NCBI GenBank assembly: GCA_004194705.1
Contig: SADC01001291.1
Location: forward strand, 558,001 to 622,000
Source: Ditylenchus dipsaci
Lineage: Eukaryota > Nematoda > Chromadorea > Rhabditida > Anguinidae
Direction: 5' to 3'
DNA length: 64,000 nt
Shown: in pieces, positions 1-12,000 of the stretch
How positions within the stretch are numbered: the stretch's first letter is position 1
How the letters are laid out: each line of letters starts with the position of its first letter
Position numbers and translations under genes: made by a program
Notes under the pieces: model-generated
What the model was told of the DNA's origin: nothing
The model's database searches: none
What the model saw: the letters and a program-made list of their open reading frames with translations, nothing else

Positions 1-45
1 AGAAAATAATATTTTACTGCTATAGTATTGACATGGAAAATCTAC

Positions 46-3000
46 CTGTATGGCCATGTTGGCAGCTTGGCCCGCAGTAATGGTTTTGGAATTGGCTGAG
101 TCCATACCACCGAGTCCTGGCGCTGGCGCTAACAGAACACTCCCACTTGGAATTTGTCTGGCCACGGATTTCATCGAAGAGACAGCAGACGTGGAAGGCT
201 TTTCACTGACTGAAATTAATTTTAGATTAGAAAAATATTTTCAGAAAATTAGTATTCCGAGATTTGGTTGAACACCTACATATTGAGTCCAAGTCGACAT
301 ATTCCTTCTGGCCACCACCAGCAAAGAGAGTAGAGACACCACGGAAGAAGGACGTTTTCGGAGGCTCAGGCATGTCACATGGAACGAACAATTCACCGGA
401 ACACTCTGCCACTTGACTAGCTAGCTCGGAATTCACAGTGAACTTTTGCACCTATAAAGCGGGAATGATTCCTAAAAAGCTAGCAGAACGTACTGTAACT
501 TACTTCTGTAGGCGAAACCATGTACATGCCAAGTCCATGCTCGGAGATATCAGTCTTTGGCAGATGCTGAAACATTTCGAAATGGAACTTCTAATCCAAT
601 GAAATAACAAAGAGAAAGCATGTAGAAGATAAGCCAAAACTGGAAGACCTTGCGACGCGCCATAGCTCGAATTGATGGTTTTTCTAAAAAAATACTCAGA
701 AGCGCTTAGTCGGTTTCGCTGATTATTATAATCCAAGACGCTATTCTTTATGCATTAAAAACAACACCGATAAAAATTTTAGTTTGTGCTTTTGCCACGC
801 TTTCTTGTAATGGAAAATGGCGTAAAAAGAGTGACCAAATGCGGTTTTCTAATCAGGATTTCGGTTTAACACGGGAAAGGCCGTGCGTACTAAACTATAC
901 TTTTTTTGTCAACTTATTCACGCTAAACACGATGACTGAAAAAAATTCAGAACAAGAAGGGATTCGAACGGCTAAAACAGCCTATTAATTTACATAACGA
1001 AATTCTTCAAATATCTCCATCTTTCAGCAAATGCTGAATTCTGACACCGGATTCGTGCTCAGCGTAGGTGACGAAATGACCGGGGACGAAATGAAATCAG
1101 GATTTCGGTTTACCCGTTCGAATCCCTCCTGTTTCCAAAATTTTTTTGAGCCATCATGCTCAACGTGAAATGCTACACAAAACGCATAGCTTAGTGCGCA
1201 CGGCCTTTCCCGAGTTAAAGGACCATGGTTTTTGGGCGCAGTGGCATATGCAAAATTTGAATTAGCGGGGGACACTTCTCTTTCGTCTCAAGCTTTACTC
1301 TTTGGAGTAATGGCGAACGACTCCAAAGAGTAAAGCTTGAGACGAAAGAGAAGTGTCCCCGCCAATTCAAATTTTGCACATGCCACTGCGCCCAAAAACC
1401 ATGGTCCTTTAAAGGACCATGCTGGTGGGTGGTCTGGTGGTCCCCGCCAATTCAATTTTTTTTCCTAATTATTGATTTTCTGTTCGGATTTTTTTACTTG
1501 GTTTCTAACAAAACAAGGCCTAGATTCGAGGCCCCAGAGTTTAATTTTAGATTTAGTTTATATGCAAGTAGCGCCAAATTAATCATTCAAACCTTCCTAC
1601 ATAGCGGCACCGCCCTGGTGCACGAGGGATTTTTACGAGGGATTTTTACGTCATAATTTCTTAGGCACAAGGCCGGTGCCGCTATTTAGAAAGGTTTAAA
1701 TGATAAATTTTTATATTCCTAGCCCGGTGCCGATACCTGAGCTACCTAATAATCCGCGGCACCGGGCTAAGTAATATTAACAAGTGCTAGAAGCAGGTGC
1801 CTGAAGTTTAGCCGGTGCCGAGATTTACAGTACTGTTAGATACTCAAATAAATAGATTCGTACGTAAATTCAACAATTAGGAAAAAGTTTTGAATTGGCG
1901 GGGACCACCGTCATGGTCCTTTAAAAAATTATTTTTGAACAAAAAATAATCTTTCAGAACCATGGTTTCGATTTGACGTTTGGCTCATCCTTCCACCTGT
2001 TCTCAAATTGAGAAGGAATAAATAGCAGTACTTACGGATCATCCAGATCCACACTGCAACGAAACAAAGGTGTTTGATAAAGTTGTTTGAGTGAAGGAAG
2101 ACTCATCACTTGTAATTGGCCTGCTGCATTCAAGCAAATTAAAACAGGGTAGCCACGAATATGGCTTGATTTGGCCTGAAATTCAACAAATTCTTACGGT
2201 CTTTTCAATATTTTTTTCTACTTTGATGAATGGTATGTCTGCCCTATAATGAAAGTGTTGGTGGTAGCCAGGCAGGGAGAGCACTCTGATCTCTTGTTCT
2301 GACACGAACACGCCTAGCTGAATTTTTTTATTAGAAAGCTACTCATATAGAGTTTATTCGCTAACCTGAGAGAGTTCTTCAGGGTTGGCCACTAGCTCCT
2401 CCTTCCTGTTGGTTGATGAGGGTAGGGGCTTGACTTGGTTTTGTAATCACCTAAACTGTTAGATCAGTGACCGTCACTCACAAAATGGTGGCCACCTTGT
2501 TTTGCAAGCTTTTTCCATGTTTGCTGACGCAGGGGCCGAATCTTTGGTCACATCTTTGAAGGTCTCAGTGGCACCGGAGATTATGCAAAAGTCTTTGTCC
2601 AGAAAGGTGGAGTACAAAACTCTCTCTTGCAGGCGAACAATACTTCCTGCAAAGAATGTCAATAGTTAGTTGGCAAATATGTGTATTTTTTTATTAAAGT
2701 GAGGAGTGGAACTATAGGAGTGTAAGTGGACAAAAAGACAACTATATAATGGTGAGATGTGTTAGGAGGTTGACTACTACTATTCCACAATTGTTAGATT
2801 CGTGGTGGGATAATGTTTTACGAGTAGGAGGTTGAACGGTAGGCACACCACTATTCACACAATAACAATGAGAGAGGGGTATATCCAGTGTTTCAATGGT
2901 TTAGATTGCCTTTAAATCAGGGGTATAGACGTTTGGCTACAAATGTAACATTTTTGGCGTTCTGCCCTATGTTCTGTTTTAGCCACTTAGGCCTACTTAG

Positions 3001-6000
3001 GCTTAGGCCTTAGGCTTAGGCTTAGGGACCAAAAAATGTCTTACGAACTACAAAATGGCTGAAAAAATAAGCCTAAGTGGCTTAAACAGAACATAGGGCA
3101 GAACGCCAAAAATGTTACATTTGTAGCCAAACGTCTACTTACCTTAAATCACAGCTCGCAAGCATCTTGGGCAGAAATCAGCAAAATGCCTGTTTAGACT
3201 CATAAAAGGTTTAAAAATGAAATCAAGTACAGTCAAACCTCGATATAGTGGCCCCACCTCAAGTTCGTTCCCACCTAGGGTCCGACACTTTTTTTAACCC
3301 TGTTTTTGAAATAATTTATCGATTCTGTTATGACAGTTCGGTCGCAAATATCGTAAGGATTCCGATTTTGCCGATCGTTTTTTAATAACTAAATAGTTTT
3401 TGCATTTAAAAAGCAAAACCTCGATATAGTGGCCCTCTAATTTTTTTAAGGGGGCCACTATATCGAGGTTTTGCTTTTTAATGCAAAAACTATTTAGTTA
3501 TTAAAAAACGATCGGCAAAATCGGAATCCTTACGATATTTGCGACCAGACTGTCATAACAGAATCGATAAATTATTTCAAAAACAGGGTTAAAAAAAGTG
3601 TCGGACCCTAGTGGGAACGAACTTGAGGTGGGGCCACTATATCGAGGTTTGACTGTATCCTAATACGGGCAAACCTTTTTCTTGCCACAAATAGAATACT
3701 TTTTTATGCCACAAAAAGACTTTTTTGCCGTAAAAAAATTTCTTCGCCGCTAAAATACTTTTCTCTGCCGCTACGCAGATTTTCTTTTGCCGTGAAAAGT
3801 CATTTTACAGCAAGAAAAATTTGCGGCAAAAAAGGTATTTTTACGGCAAGAAAAAGGTTTACCCTCCTAATACTATTTTCAAATTTGCACAAGTTTGTTT
3901 AGAGTACACACCGGGCTGTCAACGAAAAATGGCATTAATATGGGAGGTAGCGGAAATCCAGTATTCCTGATTTTATCCACGATGAAAATCTGGGGGAAAA
4001 ATACGGAATTTTCGGATTCAAACTGCGGCGAAAATCCACAATTTTTGGATTTTCACCAGGGTTGAAATACCGAATACCGGATTTTCGCCGCTTTCAAAAA
4101 TCTGGAAATTCCGGATGTCCGTCTAACTGCCTAAATGACGTTGAAACCAATACATTGGGTTTATTGTGTTATTTCTGAAGGCGGAGACTGTAACTACTAA
4201 AACTTAATCCAAAAACAACACAAAATTAACTAAACCACTAGGACCACCTGAAAGCATGAGTGGGTTAGTGTAATTGGATGTGAACTAATGCTCTATATAC
4301 ACATTTACTGACTACTAGTCCTACCTTGAGGACCATCATACATATCTGAAGAGGAGGGCATGTTTTCTTGTTCGCCAATATTCCATTTAACAACAATAAT
4401 TCAACAAGAATAACCAACCTGAAGGCGCAACCACCACATTGGATATGAGTCTGTCGAAGGGCAGGATCAGGTTAAAAGCTATGCAAGCCCCTTGGAAGTG
4501 CCTAACCACAAACACGGCTCACTTTTTTTGCTAAAAAACATCATTTTCATTTTGGAAACAGGATTTTTGACGCTACTGTCATATACCCCCCCCCCCCCAA
4601 AAAGCTACTGTAATATACCCCCCCCCCAAAAATCGGACCTACTGTCATATACCCCCCCAAAAATCGACTTTTTTAGGAGTGTCCAAAAACCATTTTTATG
4701 CAATAATTTTGCCATAAAAGGACCAGAAAAGCAATTTAAAAGGGATTATGGGCTGTATTGGGAGGGGAAGGAATAATACAGGGGCACTTTTTTTTAGCTG
4801 CTTTACCATGTTTTTCAACTCGGGCCGTGGCAAAAATAGACTCTATATGCATTTTATGATCAAGTGTACTTCTCGGAATCATGTCTAAGGTAAGTGCGTG
4901 CGCGCATCTCTAACTCTCAAGCCCCTGCGCCCCCTTCGGGGGCGCAGGGGGCTTGGGGCTTGGAGTTGAGATGCGCACACCCACATACCTTAGACACAAA
5001 TCACTCGAAAGCGACTCTGGATGCATGAAAAAACATGCATACCAGAGTTATTTATGCGGTAGGCCCAGTATTCAAAACTATGTTCAACATCTTTATTTTT
5101 TCGCCGAAGAGCATTTCCCCTCGTTCTATAAGGCCGGGCCAGAGGCCCAGCATCCAAAAATTCAGCCTAGCACTCAAAAAGTGCTAGGCCTATGAGTAAA
5201 CCCGCGAGGTCCACCCCGCTGATCGGCTTGTCCATGAAAAGTACTTATACTTATGCCTGCACCACAAGTTCCTGGGTTTGAAAGCACCCTTAGACGCTTA
5301 GAGAATTAATACTCTAAGGATACCAACCATCTCGAGAAGTGGCCCCTGTATTATTCCCTTCCCTCCCAATACAGCCCGCAATCCCATTTAAATTGCTTTT
5401 CTGGTCCTTTTATGGCGAAATTATTGCATAAAAATGGTTTTGACCATCCCTAAAAAAGTCGGTTTTGGGGGGGTATATGACAGTAGGTCGATTTTGGGGG
5501 GGGTATATTACAGTAGCGCTTTTTGGGGGGGGGGGTATATTACAGTAGCGCCGGATTTTTAGTTATTTTTAAATTTCATTTCTGTATATATTCGTATTGT
5601 GAATTTTTTTTAGATCTGGGGATTATGTCATAACTTGGTTATTTTTAATGAAAAGAACGCTGTGCATTTCTGGAAGTTATTTTCTAGCAAATCAACAACC
5701 GGCAGTCTTTATAACGATACATTGATTAACACGTCCGACTTTTCAACACTACTTCCTGTTTTTCATAAATAATTTTAAAAATTCACTCATTATTTAAAAA
5801 ATAACAAACTTACACCCTTTTTTGGAGTAGCAATTAATAAAGGTGAGCGAGGTCACGCACTCCTGTTGCTGCAACTGGCTGGCCAGCTTCTCCAAACTGT
5901 TCGTAGAGGATGACCTGGACCATCGGCCATTTTCATCCCTCAGGTCACCTGTATGATATAGATTTAAAATACAGGACAACTGTAACCGTATAACCTCTAA

Positions 6001-9000
6001 CAATTTTTTTGGAGAATTTAAGAGGTTATACGGAATGATAAAAAGATTTTTTAAACAAAGGTATCAAATAAGTCTTGAACGTGGTACAAAGGATACAAGG
6101 GTATTGGCCGTAAAATTATACCATTGTTGCCATTGTCAGCTTGTGGACTGTGGTGGTTGTTGGTCTCCTGGTGGTGCTGTGAATTATTATTGTTGTTGAC
6201 TAGAGCAGCTGCCGCTGAATTGCAGTAGCTGACTGCCATGGACTGAGCCTTGGACAAGAGAGGTCGTGGACGGTCCATGGAGCGCTGTTTGCACTCGGTG
6301 TTCAACCGCATGAATGCTTTAGTAGTATTGGTAGAAGCAGCGGATGGAGGAGGAGTCATGGACGAGGCATGGTGCATGTTCTGCAAGCACAAAGGTTGGG
6401 CTGGTATACATGAGGTTAGGAAAAAACAAATAAAATGCAAAATGTTCGTTAGGGTGGAAAGAATAAAACTGCTTAAGAAAGGTGAAAAAAGAAGAAGACG
6501 GAAATGTAAAAAGCAAAAATATGGCTTGGTCGGTCAATTTATAAAGTGCTTTCCAGGTTGCTAAATTTAGGAATTCTCTGCAGAATTTCGCAACCTTGAA
6601 GTTTTTGCAGCTGAGCTATCACGACTAATTATATTTTTCGGCTCTATTTTTCAATCCGCTCCATTTTTGCCTTACAACACACCTCCTCCTACACCTCCTA
6701 CATCATAAATTGTAGCTCAAGTTTCAGCTATCTTTTGCCTGAGCGTGAAATCTCAAAATTGGGTCAAAAACAAAAAAAATAGAGAACCAGATTTTGGGGA
6801 GGCCTCAAATTAGAGAAAATGCGGTATCCCAAGGCAGAATCTTGAACTAATATAAAGGTGAATAATCCGGTAAACTGGATATCTGATTCACTAAAATCGC
6901 CGAAAACATGCACAACACAACAGTTTTACAAACAAAACACAGGCTACGTATCATGTTTGCTATATTCCAACCCACTCAAATGGCATGTAAGTTGCTCCAG
7001 TCCTTCACAGTTGTTTTTCTCGGTGTGTTGTTTGGTAGACAGGCTTCTGGCCAAGCGAACCTTTCCACCCCACTTTTTCACCATAGTAGCTGCCAGTTTT
7101 AAGGAGTTGCTTCTCCCAGCCACTCTCAATTTTCGTTTTTGGTCTTGCAAAGTGTTGGATACTTCAGAGCAGGGTCTTCTTCTGGTGCTGTAATCAGTCT
7201 GTGGTTGTTCCGGACCTGCAGTTAAATCGGTGGAGGAGTTGGACTGGACGATTTCACCAACGTCTTGAGGTATACAGTTGTAGGAGGAGGAGGATCGGAT
7301 GCCAGGTGGTTGCAAAAGATTGGGCGAGGAAGCTGGCCATTGCTCGACAGTCAACTCTTCATCTTCTTGACCTTCGTCTTCCTCCGTCAACACTTGCTGG
7401 TGCACAGGTGATATAGCCACACAAGGCTCCGCTTCAACAGAAGTGGGTTCACGGTGGGGCACCTTAGGGAAGACCACACAACTGGGTCTTTGCAGGGCAC
7501 CTATCATAATGGTGCTGGCCCGGCGTGATTTGGTAGCTGGAGGGGACTCGTTGGACACTAGCTGAAGCATAGCTGGAGGGTTAGACTGTCGTCTGAAGAG
7601 TCCTGACAGGCGGCGAGTGGGGCTTGGAGAACAGGGCAGAGAAGGAGCGATGGGAAAGGCATGGGGACTGCTTGGCTTCAATTCAAAATTATATTTGGAG
7701 TTATGAATGTGAATTGGTTAAATATCAAATTAAAAAAATTGTGAGAAATATTCCGTGTTTTTTTGACAGGGACATCAGGTCAAAACTTGAGGAGGCAATA
7801 TCCAAAAATTTTACATTATGACTACCACTACTAATACCACAAGCACAACATCCAGAAGAAAGGGTGCAAAAAAATCAATAGGCGCTACCACAGTATTATC
7901 TGCCCCCACTTCAAAAAATATTTTTTGGAAATAAGTTCTAAGTTCAAAATCAATGCTAAACCAGATCAAAATGTGGTTTAAGACACTTTAGCGCCTAAAA
8001 AGTCAATTTGAAAAATGTTTTGAGTATAACTTACTATTTTTGGAGGACCAATGTAAACTAACTTTAAAAGGTACCTGGATGCAGTTGGGTGGTTGATGGT
8101 CGGTCAAACAGCCTTACGTAACTTTTTTTATTATCTTCATTTTACTGACATCCGTTAGTTTCAGCTAGATTAACTGACAGCCAACATGCCAAATGAATAT
8201 ATAGGGCATTCCATAGGGCATTTCAGTACCAGGCTCTAATGTCTAATATGTCTCATTTTTTTACTCCGCCCCCTGTTGTTTTTTCAGGGTCTCAAAAAAG
8301 TAGCATTTCCAACCTTACTTTAAAGAGGCATGCCCGTGCGTTTTGAAAAGTTAAGACTAGGACCGACAAAAAATTTTGAGTCATGCTATTTTTACTCGTT
8401 TTGCATCAAATATGATATGGATGACCTTATACTGCTTTGAAAAACTAGACAGAAAAATTGGCGCTACTGGAATATACCACACCCAATAATTTAGGCTTGG
8501 GCTTTGGCTTAGGCTTAGGCTCGTAGCATTAGGCTTAGGGTTAGGCTCAGCGCCTGGCCATTACTAACAAAAACTTTTGCACAACTTTTTCTTCAAAAAT
8601 GGTGGTTTTAGGCACCCTCCAAAAATTATTAGGGAGCGTACATTCCAGTATCTTTTTGGGTAAGGCACATTCCAGTAGCGTCGAAAAATTTAAAGACATC
8701 AACGAGAACGCATAGAAAAAATTGCGAGAAAGAAAATCACTGGCGGTCCCCACCTTTCCTCCGTGTCGCCCCTTTTAGCCCGAAAACCTTTTTGTCGTGT
8801 TTAGCATTACTTATCGGATGTAAAAATACACTTTTCAAAAAATGAAATGGGAGTGTACTGTAGTAGGGTCAAGTAAAGGTATCATATATGTATGTCTCAC
8901 TCACTTTTAGCTGCATTCGTCTGTTTGATAACAGGCGCTGCTCCTGCTGCTATAATAACAACAAAGTTAATAAGAGACTCCTGAGATAGTAAGAGGAGAA

Positions 9001-12000
9001 GTATAGGCGTAGGAGCAAGAGCACAACAACTTAGTAGAAGAGTAGAAAATATGGGATTTGCCATTCCAAGCCACTAACTTACAGTTGACCAATTCATACT
9101 GTACTGTTTTTTGCATTTTTTAACAAGAAATTAAGATAATATATAATTTTTACAAAAAGCTCAACAGTTGAAGTCTGGCTAAGGTAAAACAACCCCAACT
9201 TTGATAGGCAAAAATACCTCAGATGGAGAAGAAATATCATTGTTGGCAGATGGATTAATAGCGGAAAAGGCGACCCCTTCCCTACCATGCAACTCTGCGT
9301 TGGACCAGGAATATATTTGGGTAGAAGCTAGAATGTCCACCAGTGCCACCTGAAAAAGTTTAAAAGTATGGCAGAACTGGTTGTTGAAAGCGCACCCCAG
9401 TGCTAGTGCCTATAGCCAACACTCCATAAGCACTGTTCAAAGAAATGGCAGTGATTCGTTCAGGGGTATGACCTCCAATCCAAGGAATCTGGCACACTAA
9501 CTCTGGCTGAAAATTGACAGTAACGGTAAAAATTTTATGATCAAATCCGGAATTTTTCATTTACATCTCAATACTTTTGTAGGGTTGAGCAAATCGCACA
9601 TAAGTACAGTGGACTACAGTCAACTCTCATTATAACGAAGTCGGCGTAGCCAGACAAAGCATAACGATAGGTCCGTTATATCGGGAGTGCGTTATAACGA
9701 GAGTTGACTGTACCCAATTTTACGCCGCCCTAAAATGATCGTTCCCATTTAGGGTACGACATTTATTCTAACTCAACTTTCAGAGGCTTTTCGCCGAAAT
9801 GAAAATCAAAAATAATGTAGTGATGTCGTAAAATCGAGAGTCGACTGTAACGATTCAAAAAAGGGGAAAACAGTCTTGCATATTTCTTTCTGGTCCACAC
9901 TGTGTTACGGAAAAATCGGTCAATACTAATGAAATAAGCTAGATGATAAACCTGATAACCAGCTGGCCTTCTTAACGCCCCTCCTCTAACTTTCAGTGGC
10001 ATCTGGTCAGCTGCTTGACTCCCGAAACTAGTGTCTGTGCTGTGAGAGTCTCTGGAAGATGTCACCGTGTCATGTTGACGCCTCAATTCCCTGGGAGAGG
10101 GAGAACTGCCCGCACTAGATGCACCTCTTTGAGGTTTCAGGTGTTGTTGGTACTGGAATGGTTCTTCTTCAGCAGGAGGTGGGGTGGATGGAGCAGCTGT
10201 GCTAGAGCATAACTGGGCAATACAACCACCTAAACAAACGAATATTTCCAAAAATATTCCTAAAAGTATTCGTGAGACTTACTGCTATGTCCTGGCTACT
10301 CTCCGTTTTGACAAAACGGAAGAGTGTGACCTGTAAATTCAACCATTGAATTTTTGAATCCTTTGGGGTTTTAGTCAATGAGACAAACCTGGCCAGAAGC
10401 TCCAGACACTAACAACAATCTAGAGTCCAAACACAGCTCCATCCCCGTGACAGCATGGCTTATGGAAGTGCGGGCAGCTGGATCCTCGGAAGAGGCAGAG
10501 CAGGTGGGTGCGGAGCTGGACTTCTCGAAGTGTCTACCCGTCTTTAGTTTGTACATTACTTGGAGGTTCTCACTCGACGCCTGCCAGAATTTTATGGAAC
10601 CATCCTCGTGCCTGTAAATCCATTAATTTTTTTATTTTCTATTCTAAAATTTAGAGGCTCTGTTTATTTAGAATCTAAAAAAACCTAAATTTTAATTTTG
10701 TAGTATTTGTATTACCCGGTTAATAGCATTTCCTGATGACCACTGGCACACTCCCTGTCCACCCCTCCAGTCAGAGGCCAAGCTTTGTCACTCAGCCTGA
10801 CCCCTTGCCTCCTCTGGTTCCTGCCCACTAATGTCAGCGCTGCAATTAGGTCGACTGGACAGTCTGCACAGTAGCTGAGGAAGGTAACTGGTGACTCATG
10901 GATGTCCATCGGGTAGGGGCTCTCGAAACAGGGGTAACTGAAAACACTTAGACGTCAAATGGCACTTGGAGTAAGTTGAATTACCCAGGCATAGACATAT
11001 CTATAACCAACAGATCTTCTTTGAGCAGCACAGCAATGCCATAAGGTAGTTGAGCGAGGGTATTAAACGGCAGAGAATACAAGGCGCACATTTCCACTAT
11101 TGGATGGTCCATCTCCAGAACTGAACAACGTCAAAAGTATTATGTCGTTCCAAAAAGAAGTGCGTTTTTTCAAAAAAAAACTTTTCGTGGTATTGTGTCT
11201 TTTCTTCAGATTTTATGAATATTTCTTAAAACTTGACCCCTTATTTGTAACTAAAAATCTGACTTACAAAATTAGCTACAAAATCTTAGATACAAAATTA
11301 CAAAATGTAAACTACGAAATTTTTTGGATGGAAAACGCACGAAATTTCAACTTTCTAATTTATAGTTATTATTCTCATAGTTGTGCAAAATAGTTTACCA
11401 GTGATTGAGCCTTTAGCACGAACAACTGTGAGAGCAGGCAGCACGCCCTCTTCTGTAGGCATGCCTCCGGCAAACACAATTAACTGCTCATTGGTATCTG
11501 CGTTCACACTCCAAGAAAGGTGGGTTATTGGTCGACAAGCATTGGTATCATTGGGTGAATGTGGCGTGGTCTTATGCACCAATTCCTTCGGTTTCTTGAT
11601 GTTCCAAATCTTTAAATTAAAGGATTTGGGAGGAGAAAACATTAAAAACACTAGGTAAAGGATTTTCATTCACTAGGTAAATAAAGTCCTCGCTGGCCAA
11701 AATTACAAAAAACAACAACAAGTGGACCAAGTTGAAAAATCAGGGCCCATTAAGGGATAGGTACGAGAATTTGGTATAGGGGATCCCTGATTTTCGCAAT
11801 GAACTAATTTTCCGCAACGAGAAAATCAACAAATGTGGCAATAAAGAGAGCAGAATTAGCAGGTAACTGACCGTGAGTGATCCATCTTTGTGACCACACA
11901 TAAACTGCCGACCATCGTAGTGCCAAGAAACACACTTGGCAGGAGAGTGGTCCACTCCAAAACGTTCCACTTCCCTGTTAGAGAGATTCCATAGTACCAC

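Noticed and set aside
4953..5195. Open frame similar in translation to one at 56581-56925 (HKSLES.SGCMKKHAYQSYLCGRP)
   Set aside because: The similarity is DNA conservation of the foldback core module; frames break outside it and other copies (12.4 kb) do not keep it.
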